Positions 50,801-59,133 of a DNA stretch of 64,000 bases are shown here, one piece after another. The number at the start of each line of letters is the position of its first letter. Position 1 is the stretch's first letter. The DNA is taken from contig NZ_JACIDX010000018.1 of NCBI RefSeq assembly GCF_014196525.1, forward strand, positions 44,887 through 108,886, given 5' to 3'. The stretch is from Novosphingobium sediminicola. Lineage in GTDB: Bacteria; Pseudomonadota; Alphaproteobacteria; Sphingomonadales; Sphingomonadaceae. The position numbers and the translations under genes are program-made. The notes beneath the pieces are model-generated. The model searched no databases and was not told where the DNA came from. It saw only the letters and a list, made by a program, of their open reading frames with translations.

Positions 50801-52496
50801 CAAGGTCGACAAGACCATCGGCAAGACCCGTCACTCGACCCCGGGTGTCGGCCTGATCTCGCCGCCGCCGCACCATGACATCTATTCGATCGAAGACCTT
50901 GCGCAGCTCATTCACGATCTCAAGAACGTGAACACCGGCGCGCGTATCTCGGTCAAGCTGGTGTCGGAAGTGGGCGTGGGCACCGTGGCTGCTGGCGTTT
51001 CCAAGGCGCGCGCCGATCACGTCACGATCTCGGGCTATGAAGGCGGGACCGGCGCTTCGCCGCTGACCTCGCTGACGCATGCCGGTTCGCCGTGGGAAAT
51101 CGGTCTGGCCGAGACGCAGCAGACGCTGATGCTCAACAACCTGCGTTCGCGCATCTGTGTTCAGGCCGACGGCGGCCTGCGCACGGGCCGCGACGTGGCG
51201 GTGGCTGCGCTGCTGGGCGCCGACGAGTTCGGTTTCGCCACCGCTCCGCTGATCGCGGCTGGCTGCATCATGATGCGCAAGTGCCATCTCAACACCTGCC
51301 CGGTGGGCGTGGCAACGCAGGACCCCGTGCTGCGCGCGCGCTTCACCGGCCAGCCTGAGCATGTCATCAACTACTTCTTCTTCGTGGCCGAAGAGCTGCG
51401 CGCCATCATGGCGGAGATGGGCTTCAAGACCCTCGCCGAAATGGTGGGCCGCGTGGACCGTCTGGAACCCAAGCGTGCGATCCAGCACTGGAAGGCCGAG
51501 GGCATCGACCTGTCGCGCCTGCTGCACAAGGTTCCCGACGGCATCTCGCCCAGCCTGAACTGGAGCGAAACGCAGGATCACGGTCTGGCCGGCGCGCTGG
51601 ACAATGACCTGATCGTCGCGGCCAGCGATGCGCTGATCGAGGGCAAGGCCGTGCGCATCGAGCGCAAGGTCATCAACGTCAACCGCACGGTCGGCGCGAT
51701 GCTCTCGGGCGAAGTGGCCAAGCGCTATGGTCATGCGGGCCTGCCCGACAACACGATCCATATCGCGCTGACCGGCACGGCGGGTCAGTCCTTCGGCGCC
51801 TTCCTCGCGCATGGCGTGACGCTGGAGCTGACGGGCGATGGCAATGACTATGTGGGCAAGGGCCTGTCGGGCGGTCGCGTGATCGTCAAGCAGCCGGACT
51901 ACGTCAACCGCGAGCCGACCCAGAACATCATCGTGGGCAACACGGTGCTGTATGGCGCGATCAGCGGCGAGGCCTTCTTCTCGGGCGTGGCGGGCGAACG
52001 TTTCGCGGTCCGCAATTCGGGCGCGATCGCCGTTGTCGAAGGCACGGGCGATCACGGCTGCGAATATATGACCGGCGGCGTGGTGGTCGTGCTGGGCAAG
52101 ACCGGGCGCAACTTTGCCGCCGGGATGTCGGGCGGCGTGGCCTATGTCTATGATGAGGCGGGCAACTTTGCCGATCTGGTCAATCCGGCTCAGGTCGACC
52201 TGTTCCCGATCAGCGCCGAAGCCGATGCTGATGAAGGCACAGGCCGTCCGCAGCAGCGCACCGTCTCGGTCCACGATCTGGGCATGGGCGACATGCTGCG
52301 CCACGATGCGGAACGTCTGCGTATTCTGCTCGAACGTCACAAGCTCCACAGCGGCAGCAAGCGCGCCGCCGAACTGCTGGAGGACTGGGACAACGCGCTG
52401 GCCAAGTTCGTCAAGGTCATGCCGCGTGATTATGCCAAGGCGCTGCGCAGCTTTGAAGCTGAGCGTCTGGCCGCAGAAACTGTGGCCGCAGAATAA
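47856..52496 (+). CDS. gltB: Glutamate synthase (NADPH) large subunit
   Basis: The 1546-residue enzyme makes two glutamates from glutamine and 2-oxoglutarate. Cys19 in HDACGVGFVAH is the class II amidotransferase nucleophile exposed after removal of the propeptide. HNGEINTVRGNVNW is the glutaminase pocket. The FMN domain holds GEGGEDPIRFKPL and GYEGGTGASPLTS, and CIMMRKCHLNTC (Cys1137, 1143 and 1148) binds the 3Fe-4S cluster. The C-terminal beta-helix domain has GLSGGRVIVKQPD and GVAGERFAVRNSGAIAVVEG. Full length, all motifs present. The small subunit follows after 23 bases. Confidence 0.97.
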   Translation: MGFPEPQGLYDSRNEHDACGVGFVAHIKGEKSHAIITQALEILKNIDHRGAVGADPLLGDGAGILIQIPDALLRDWAKGAGLTLPQPGDYAVAMCFLPRDEGSRNFVVEYFEKFIAKEGQTLIGWRDVPVNIDGLGKAVLESMPVIRQCIIGRGEHCADQDAFERKLLAIRKQTQNPLAALAEKHGLPGLTELYMPSISTRTIVYKGLLLATQVGSFYPDLTDPLCVSALGLVHQRFSTNTFPSWKLAHPFRFIAHNGEINTVRGNVNWINARRRSMQSELLGPDLDKMWPIIPHGQSDTASLDNALELLVAGGYPLVHAMMMLIPEAWAGNPLMDAKRRAFYEYHAALMEPWDGPAAVAFTDGRQIGATLDRNGLRPARFLVTDDDMVVMASESGVLPIPEEKIVRKWRLQPGRMLLIDFEQGRIIEDEEIKASLANAEPYEEWLESAQYNIKDLDVVEPELAQLPVETTTLLDRQQAFGYTQEDVSKFLEPMGRNGDDPIGSMGTDTPIAVLSRKSRLLYDYFKQNFAQVTNPPIDPIREELVMSLVSMIGPRPNLLGKEAGSHKRLEIDQPILTNEDVAKIRSVEAALDGAFRTATVDTTWDAKAGAEGLEQAIKEMCWAATEAVLADHNILILSDRAQGPDRIPMPALLATAAIHHHLVRQGLRMQAGLVVETGEAREVHHFCVLAGFGAEAINPYVAFETLEDIRVKKEFPLDRYQVKKNYIKAVGKGILKVMSKMGISTYQSYCGAQIFDAIGLSSSFINAYFTGTATTIEGAGLKEIAEETVRRHAAAYGDNPIYKNMLDVGGIYGYRIRGEEHAWTPANIASLQHAVRGNVPEKYKEFAETINDQAQRNLTIRGLLDFRRADKPLDISEVEPASEIVKRFATGAMSYGSISWEAHTTLAIAMNRIGGKSNTGEGGEDPIRFKPLDNGDSLRSSIKQVASGRFGVTSEYLVNADDIQIKMAQGAKPGEGGQLPGDKVDKTIGKTRHSTPGVGLISPPPHHDIYSIEDLAQLIHDLKNVNTGARISVKLVSEVGVGTVAAGVSKARADHVTISGYEGGTGASPLTSLTHAGSPWEIGLAETQQTLMLNNLRSRICVQADGGLRTGRDVAVAALLGADEFGFATAPLIAAGCIMMRKCHLNTCPVGVATQDPVLRARFTGQPEHVINYFFFVAEELRAIMAEMGFKTLAEMVGRVDRLEPKRAIQHWKAEGIDLSRLLHKVPDGISPSLNWSETQDHGLAGALDNDLIVAASDALIEGKAVRIERKVINVNRTVGAMLSGEVAKRYGHAGLPDNTIHIALTGTAGQSFGAFLAHGVTLELTGDGNDYVGKGLSGGRVIVKQPDYVNREPTQNIIVGNTVLYGAISGEAFFSGVAGERFAVRNSGAIAVVEGTGDHGCEYMTGGVVVVLGKTGRNFAAGMSGGVAYVYDEAGNFADLVNPAQVDLFPISAEADADEGTGRPQQRTVSVHDLGMGDMLRHDAERLRILLERHKLHSGSKRAAELLEDWDNALAKFVKVMPRDYAKALRSFEAERLAAETVAAE

Positions 52497-52519
52497 GTTC
52501 GAGAAGGAAGGAATTACAC

Positions 52520-53956
<1,437 letters not shown>

Positions 53957-53981
53957 TCGGGCGCGGAAAACGGGCATAAAG

Positions 53982-54016
53982 AAGCGCCGGCGGGATTTCC
54001 TGCCGGCGCTTTTTTC
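53982..54016 (+). terminator. Rho-independent terminator of gltBD
   Basis: AAGCGCCGGC (53982-53991) pairs perfectly with GCCGGCGCTT (54002-54011) around a 10-base loop and runs into six T residues. Confidence 0.92.
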
Positions 54017-54075
54017 TATGGAGCATCGGGCAGACCGTGGCGTAGAATACCGGCAACAAACCGGAGTCGATGCCC

Positions 54076-54267
54076 ATGTTCCTCGACACACGCGATCCCT
54101 GGCCTCCGCCCGACCCGTGGAGCCCCCCACCCCGCCGCGATCCCAACCGGCGACGCGAAGGGCTGGTCATGTCGCTGGTCGGGATCAATCTCCTGCTGCT
54201 GTTTATCGCGCCGATTGCCGGGATCACCTTTTTCGATATCGCGCTGGCACTTTGGCACCGGTTCTAG
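54076..54267 (+). CDS. Small proline-rich protein with one membrane segment
   Basis: The product is 63 residues. The first 30 are proline- and arginine-rich (DPWPPPDPWSPPPRRDPNRR), followed by a hydrophobic segment, LVMSLVGINLLLLFIAPIAG, and a short end, ALWHRF. GGAG lies 9 bases before the ATG at 54076. An ATG at 54070 is too close to that site. It resembles small conserved membrane proteins of sphingomonads, but no function is known to me. Its frame ends just before the convergent muramidase gene. Confidence 0.6.
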   Translation: MFLDTRDPWPPPDPWSPPPRRDPNRRREGLVMSLVGINLLLLFIAPIAGITFFDIALALWHRF

Positions 54268-54277
54268 GCTGCGCGCC

Positions 54278-54931
54278 TCACTTCATCGCGGCGGCCAGCT
54301 TGTTGTGATAATCGAATTGCGTATAGCCGGGGCCGTTATAGGCTCTGGCAAAGGCGCGGCAGGTTTCCGGATTGGTGGAAAGCGCGGCCATTTCGTCCTG
54401 CAGCTTGTTGGCCTCGACATAGTGGACCAGCAGGAGGTAATGCCCGGCCTCGGACGCCACGGTGGACAGGGCCAGAGCATAGGGCGAGGCATAATCGAAA
54501 TCGTCCCAATATTCGCCCAGCACCTGAAACTTGCCCCATGAGCAGGCCATGAAGGCGGCGTCGACCTCTCCGGTGACGATCGCGCCCAGCAATTTGTCCC
54601 AACTGTTTTCGTTATAACCGCCCGACTGCGGGTTGCTGAAACTACACACCGAATATTTGCCGCCGGTGTATTTATGGAATTTATGCCGTTCGAACAGGAT
54701 CTTGGGGCGGCCATCCTTGTCGAACCCACTGCCTGCGGCCTCGACCTTGGCCACGGCGGCCAATTGTTTGACCGACACGCCCAGCCGCGCGGCCAAAGTC
54801 TTGATCCTGTCGGCATCGAGCGGGGCAGTGTTCGCGCTGGTAAAAGTACTGAGCAAGGCTTTGCGAGACAAGTCACCCCAGACGCCATCGGGTTTCGCAC
54901 CAATAGCTTTCTGCAAATCGATGATGTTCAT
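54278..54931 (-). CDS. N-acetylmuramidase (endolysin-like) with N-terminal peptidoglycan-binding segment
   Basis: The 217-residue protein begins with a peptidoglycan-binding-like helix pair (IDLQKAIGAKPDGVWGDLSR and KALLSTF). It continues into the N-acetylmuramidase domain found in phage endolysins, with the likely catalytic Glu in AVAKVEAAGSGF, then ILFERHKFHKYTGG, SWDKLLGA and MACSWGKFQVLGE. It has no signal peptide and no holin or other phage gene nearby. It could be a domesticated endolysin, a lysis gene of a decayed prophage, or an exported effector. The ATG at 54931 has GAAAGGG about 6 bases upstream; ATG 54937 is too close to it. Confidence 0.83.
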   Translation of the reverse strand: MNIIDLQKAIGAKPDGVWGDLSRKALLSTFTSANTAPLDADRIKTLAARLGVSVKQLAAVAKVEAAGSGFDKDGRPKILFERHKFHKYTGGKYSVCSFSNPQSGGYNENSWDKLLGAIVTGEVDAAFMACSWGKFQVLGEYWDDFDYASPYALALSTVASEAGHYLLLVHYVEANKLQDEMAALSTNPETCRAFARAYNGPGYTQFDYHNKLAAAMK

Positions 54932-54981
54932 GGCCATCCCTTTCAGAAGCGGATGGCCATATTTTGAATAATCATTCCTTT

Positions 54982-55004
54982 GTAGGCAATGATTCATTGC
55001 CTAC
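54982..55004. repeat. 23-bp palindrome between the muramidase and ung genes
   Basis: GTAGGCAATGA (54982-54992), one T, and its exact complement (54994-55004). It lies 51 bases upstream of the muramidase start and 17 bases after the ung stop, so it could be an operator for the muramidase or an ung terminator stem. There is no T-run. Confidence 0.55.
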
Positions 55005-55020
55005 TGTTGGGAATACGATT

Positions 55021-55707
55021 TTACAGGTTCCAATCAACCGGTTGACGGCCAACCGATTCAAGAAATTCATTGGCTTTTGAAAAATGCCGACTGCCGAACC
55101 AGCCGTTATAGGCCGAGAGCGGGCTGGGATGCGGGGCCTTGAGCACCAGATGCCGCCCATCGTTCAACCCCGGCACGCGCGCGGCCTTCTTCTGCGCATG
55201 GCTGCCCCAGAGCATGAAAACACAAGGATGCGGCCCGGCCGCCACCGCCGCCACGCAGGCGTCCGTAATCGCCTCCCAGCCCCGGTTCTGATGCGATCCG
55301 GCCTGCCCCTGCTCCACGGTCAGCGCATTGTTGAGCAACAGCACCCCCTGACGCGCCCAGGCGGACAGATCGCCATGCGCGGGCGGGGCAAAGCCGATGT
55401 CGGTTTTCAGCTCCTTGTAGATATTGACCAGACTGGGCGGGATGCGCACCCCTTGCTGCACTGAAAAGCTGAGCCCATGGGCCTGTCCCGGCCCGTGATA
55501 GGGGTCCTGCCCCAGAATCACCACCTTGACCGCATCCAGCGGCGTCAGCTCCAGTGCGGCCAGCCTTTGCCCGCGCGGAGGGAAGATCACCTTGCCCGCC
55601 GCCTCCTCGGCTTTCAGGAAACCGCCCAGCCGCCGCGCCTCGGGTGTGGAGAGCGCGCCATCCAACGCTTCGCGCCAACTTGTGGGAACTGCGTCACTTG
55701 CCGTCAT
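55021..55707 (-). CDS. ung: Uracil-DNA glycosylase (family 1)
   Basis: The 228-residue repair enzyme removes uracil from DNA. It has the water-activating motif GQDPYHG, the tyrosine-shielded pocket SFSVQQGVRIPPSL, the LLLNNALTVEQGQAGSH strand (Asn), and the DNA-intercalation loop HPSPLSAYNGWFG with the catalytic His. Length and motifs are normal for family 1. It is divergent from the RNase D gene, 66 bases away, and both may share promoter space. Confidence 0.97.
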   Translation of the reverse strand: MTASDAVPTSWREALDGALSTPEARRLGGFLKAEEAAGKVIFPPRGQRLAALELTPLDAVKVVILGQDPYHGPGQAHGLSFSVQQGVRIPPSLVNIYKELKTDIGFAPPAHGDLSAWARQGVLLLNNALTVEQGQAGSHQNRGWEAITDACVAAVAAGPHPCVFMLWGSHAQKKAARVPGLNDGRHLVLKAPHPSPLSAYNGWFGSRHFSKANEFLESVGRQPVDWNL

Positions 55708-55773
55708 AATCTGCCTTCCCGCCGCTTTCAGGGCTTTTCAGTTTGCCCGCTTCGTCCTAAGCATTTTGGCACA

Positions 55774-56397
55774 ATGGCTGTCTATCTCCACGAAGAAGAT
55801 CTCCCCGAAGGCGTGCTGGCTCCCGGCCCGATTGCGGTGGATACCGAAACCATGGGCCTTATCACGGCCCGCGACCGGCTGTGCGTCGTGCAAATTGCCG
55901 ACGGGCGGGGCGACGAACATCTCGTCCGCTTCAAGCCCGGCAGCACCTATGCCGCGCCCAACCTGAAAGCGGTGCTGGCCGATCCGGAGCGGGTGAAGAT
56001 CTATCACTTCGCCCGTTTCGACATTGCCGCAATCCAGCATTATCTGGGCGTGACGGCAGCGCCGGTGTTCTGCACCAAGATCGCCAGCAAGCTGGTGCGC
56101 ACCTATACCGACCGCCATGGCCTCAAGGATCTGGTGCGCGAATTGCTGGGCAAGGAATTGAGCAAGCAGCAGCAGTCGAGCGACTGGGGCGGCGTTGATC
56201 TGTCCGATGCCCAGCGCGAATATGCGGCCAGCGACGTGCGCTATCTGCATGCCGCCCATGCGATTCTGGTCACCCGGCTTGAGCGCGAAGGGCGCACCGC
56301 ATTGGCGCAGGCCTGTTTCGACTTCCTGCCCGCGCGCGCGCAGCTCGATCTGGCCGGTTGGCCCGATCACGACATCTTCAGCCATATGTCGGCCTGA
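55774..56397 (+). CDS. rnd: Ribonuclease D (DEDDy 3'-5' exonuclease)
   Basis: The 207-residue protein is a single 3'-5' exonuclease domain, in which IAVDTETMGL gives the DE pair, HFARFDIAAIQ the second Asp, and YAASDVRYLHA the final Tyr-Asp. It lacks the HRDC domains of E. coli RNase D, so this is the short form common in alphaproteobacteria. It trims tRNA and other RNA 3' ends. The ATG at 55774 gives MAVYLHEEDLPEG. It is 8 bases upstream of lptC, which suggests that they are co-transcribed. Confidence 0.92.
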   Translation: MAVYLHEEDLPEGVLAPGPIAVDTETMGLITARDRLCVVQIADGRGDEHLVRFKPGSTYAAPNLKAVLADPERVKIYHFARFDIAAIQHYLGVTAAPVFCTKIASKLVRTYTDRHGLKDLVRELLGKELSKQQQSSDWGGVDLSDAQREYAASDVRYLHAAHAILVTRLEREGRTALAQACFDFLPARAQLDLAGWPDHDIFSHMSA

Positions 56398-56405
56398 GGC
56401 ACCTC

Positions 56406-57053
56406 GTGACCATCGGTGCCGATCTGCTGCGCAACCGCCGCCGCGCGAAAGCCGCGCCCGGCGGGGCGCAGGATCGCATGATCCGCTTTTTGTTCACCGC
56501 CCTGCCCGTCGGCCTTGGCATGGTCACCGCCGTCATGGTGGTCAGCCCGATCTTTCCCCATGGCGAAGTGTCCTTCCTGCTCGACCGCAACAAGGTGGCC
56601 GTGGCCAAGGAGCGCCTTGCCGTGACCAGCGCGACCTATCGCGGGGCCGATGACAAGGGCCGCCCCTTCGCTCTGAACGCGGGACAGGCGGTGCAGCATT
56701 CGGCGCAGGTGCCGATCGTGGAAATGCGCGGATTGAACGCCACGCTGGCGATGGAAAGCGGCGCGGCGCGGGTCGAGGCTCCCTCGGCGCGCTATGACAT
56801 CAACCGCGAGGTCATGCAGGTGGCGGGCCCCGTCCGCTTTTCCGAAGGCGACGGCTATCGCATGCAGACCAGCGACGTGGCGATCAACCTGAAAACCCGG
56901 CAGGCCACCGCCAGCGGCGGGGTCACGGGCATCGTGCCGGCCGGAACCTTTGCCGCCGACCATATGGCCGCCGATATTTCCGCGCGGACGGTGGTGCTGC
57001 AAGGGCGGGCGCGGCTGCGCATGACGCCCAGCAAGATGAAAGCCCCCCGATAG
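56406..57053 (+). CDS. lptC: LPS export ABC transporter periplasmic protein LptC
   Basis: The 215-residue protein starts at a GTG and has a basic N-terminus (LLRNRRRAKAAP), one membrane anchor (FLFTALPVGLGMVTAVMVV) and a periplasmic beta-jellyroll. Repeats such as ATYRGADDKGRPFALNAGQA and SARYDINREVMQVAGPVRF are typical of the OstA/LptC fold. LptC links the LptB2FG extractor to LptA in the LPS bridge. It precedes lptA by 63 bases. The weak sequence conservation of the family makes the gene-name call dependent on position. Confidence 0.88.
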   Translation: MTIGADLLRNRRRAKAAPGGAQDRMIRFLFTALPVGLGMVTAVMVVSPIFPHGEVSFLLDRNKVAVAKERLAVTSATYRGADDKGRPFALNAGQAVQHSAQVPIVEMRGLNATLAMESGAARVEAPSARYDINREVMQVAGPVRFSEGDGYRMQTSDVAINLKTRQATASGGVTGIVPAGTFAADHMAADISARTVVLQGRARLRMTPSKMKAPR

Positions 57054-57116
57054 GGGATTCCCATTCCCCACAAACGCCCCTTCACCCGAGCCAAGGCTTG
57101 GGCTAAGAGCCAGGTC

Positions 57117-57683
57117 ATGTCTATCATGTCAAAGATTGCCCCTTCCCGCCGCTTTGCCGCCCTTAGCGCAATGGCACTTGTTCTTGGCGGATCGGCCGGG
57201 GCCCTGCTGGCGCAGGGGCTGGGCAATCATGACAGCGACAAGCCGGTCGATTATGCCGCCGACCGCATCGAGGTGCAGGACAAGGCCAAGCGCGTGCTGC
57301 TGACGGGCAATGTCGATATTACCCAGCAGGACCTGCGCATGAAAGCCGCCCGCACGATCGTGGCCTATGCCAATGAAGGCGGCGACAACAACAATATCAA
57401 GATCCAGCGCATCGACGCGACCGGCAATGTCGAAATCAATCAGGGTGACGACCGGGTCTGGGGCGATATGGCCACCTATGATTTCACCCGGCGGGTGATC
57501 ACCGTGGTCGGCCATGTGCGTTTGCAGAACGCGCGCGGCAGCGGCAAGGGCGAGCGGCTGGTGATCGATCTTGACCGCCATGTCTCGAACTTTGTCGGCG
57601 CCTCCTCGGGCACGGGCGACAAGAGCGAATCCGGCCGCGTGACGGGCAGCTTCACCGTCGCCAAGCGGAGCACTACGCCCTGA
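57117..57683 (+). CDS. lptA: LPS transport periplasmic protein LptA
   Basis: The 188-residue OstA-fold protein has a signal peptide (RFAALSAMALVLGGSAGALLAQ). The mature part contains the characteristic PVDYAADRIEVQDKAKRVLL and TGNVDITQQDLRMKAARTIV, then DRVWGDMATYDFTRRVITVVG. It forms the periplasmic LPS bridge. In most relatives the ATPase gene lptB comes next. Here an IS630 copy begins 37 bases after the stop and no lptB is found in the window. The C-terminus (GSFTVAKRSTTP) appears complete, so lptA itself is probably intact. Confidence 0.92.
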   Translation: MSIMSKIAPSRRFAALSAMALVLGGSAGALLAQGLGNHDSDKPVDYAADRIEVQDKAKRVLLTGNVDITQQDLRMKAARTIVAYANEGGDNNNIKIQRIDATGNVEINQGDDRVWGDMATYDFTRRVITVVGHVRLQNARGSGKGERLVIDLDRHVSNFVGASSGTGDKSESGRVTGSFTVAKRSTTP

Positions 57684-57717
57684 TTCCACCAGCAGCGACT
57701 GGCTTCGGTGGCCGCCC

Positions 57718-58868
57718 TAGTGGATTGATCGGAACGAATGAGTCCGATTGAGGGTTTCCCTCGCTGTCGGCGGCATGCCAGAATATAGCATGCGAACAGG
57801 TATCCAGATTGATGTCACGGCAGGGGACAGGAAGCGGCTTGAGGCGATTGTTGCGGCACGAGGTTCACCGCAGAAGCATGTCTGGCGCGCAAAGATCATT
57901 TTGCTGACCGCTCAGGGTGAAGGCACCCAGGCGGTCATGGCGGCGACGGGCAAATCCAAAACCTGCGTCTGGCGCTGGCAGGAGCGGTTCATGGCTGAAG
58001 GCGTGGATGGTTTGCTGCGCGACAAGACCCGGCCTCCCGGCATCGCGCCACTGGAAACCGGGGTGGTTGACAAGGTCGTGGCGCTGACGCTGGAACCACC
58101 GGCCCAGGAGGCCACGCATTGGACGGTCCGCGCGATGGCCAAGGCTGTTGGTATCGCGGCCTCCTCTGTTGTGAAGATTTGGCATGATCACGGCCTGGCG
58201 CCGCACAGGTGGCGCAGCTTCAAACTGTCGAACGACAAGGCCTTTGCCGAAAAGCTGCGCGATGTTGTTGGGCTTTATGTTGCGCCGCCCGCCCACGCCA
58301 TCGTGCTGTCGGTCGATGAAAAGAGCCAGATTCAGGCGCTTGATCGCACGCAGCCAGGCCTGCCTCTCAAGCGCGGGCGCGGCGCCACCATGACCCATGA
58401 TTACAAGCGCAACGGGACAACCACGCTGTTTGCCGCGCTCAATGTGCTGGATGGATCTGTGATTGGCCGCAACATGCAACGCCACCGACATCAGGAGTTT
58501 ATCCGCTTTCTCAATACCATCGAGGCGCAGATGCCCGCCGATAAGGCGATCCATGTCATTCTCGACAATTATGCCGCTCACAAGCAGCCCAAAGTCCGCG
58601 CCTGGCTGTCCAGGCATCCGCGCTGGACCTTCCACTTCGTGCCCACCTCATGCTCTTGGCTGAATGCTGTCGAGGGGTTCTTTGCCACGCTCACCAGGCG
58701 GCGCTTGAAAAACGGTGTTTTCCATTCCGTGGTTGATCTTCAGGCTGCCATCAACCGCTTCATCAAAGAGCATAATCAGGAACCGCGCCCCTTCGTCTGG
58801 AAAGCCGATCCCGAGGAGATCATCGCCGCTGTCAGGCGCGGGCACCAAACGTTGGAATCAATCCACTA
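57718..58868 (+). mobile_element. IS630-family insertion sequence with TA target duplication
   Basis: The terminal inverted repeats are GTGGATTGAT starting at 57720 and ATCAATCCAC ending at 58866, with further partial matches such as AACG inside. They are flanked on each side by TA (57718-57719 and 58867-58868), the duplicated target typical of IS630/Tc1-mariner transposition. One intact transposase gene fills it. It separates lptA from visibly more AT-rich DNA. Confidence 0.9.
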
Positions 58869-58869
58869 G
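57775..58869 (+). CDS. IS630-family transposase
   Basis: The 364-residue DDE transposase has an N-terminal helix-turn-helix (GEGTQAVMAATGKSKTCVWR) and a complete catalytic triad: Asp in LSVDEKSQI, Asp in VILDNYAAHK and Glu in SWLNAVEGFFATL. All are intact, so the element may still move. The last stop TAG is built from the duplicated TA plus the flanking G, so termination depends on the target site. The ATG at 57775 or 57790 is more likely than the TTG at 57748 that opens the frame. Confidence 0.93.
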   Translation: MPEYSMRTGIQIDVTAGDRKRLEAIVAARGSPQKHVWRAKIILLTAQGEGTQAVMAATGKSKTCVWRWQERFMAEGVDGLLRDKTRPPGIAPLETGVVDKVVALTLEPPAQEATHWTVRAMAKAVGIAASSVVKIWHDHGLAPHRWRSFKLSNDKAFAEKLRDVVGLYVAPPAHAIVLSVDEKSQIQALDRTQPGLPLKRGRGATMTHDYKRNGTTTLFAALNVLDGSVIGRNMQRHRHQEFIRFLNTIEAQMPADKAIHVILDNYAAHKQPKVRAWLSRHPRWTFHFVPTSCSWLNAVEGFFATLTRRRLKNGVFHSVVDLQAAINRFIKEHNQEPRPFVWKADPEEIIAAVRRGHQTLESIH

Positions 58870-58870
58870 G

Positions 58871-59133
58871 TCCAAGGTACCTAGCACTTAGAATCGTGAA
58901 GCCCTCTTTACCTTGTGTATTACAACGGTGCAAACGTACAGACTGCACCATTCAACGGCGAATTATGCAGCATACTCATTGCCAACCAAGTATCTTCGCG
59001 ATGTTTCGCATGTCTCTCCACGCCCTTCCGTAGTAAGCTGGACGCAATTTGAATTCCATATGTGTCAATCGAATAAAATTAAAAGTAAATCCAATCAAAA
59101 ATTCCACCCATGCCACATAGGAAAAGCGTCACA
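58871..59133. other. AT-rich gap after the IS630 copy, no gene seen
   Basis: This 263-base stretch is markedly richer in A and T than the DNA left of the IS and contains no convincing coding frame or RNA gene. A 75-codon frame starting near 58913 has no ribosome site or family features. It marks the start of a compositionally distinct region. Confidence 0.6.
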
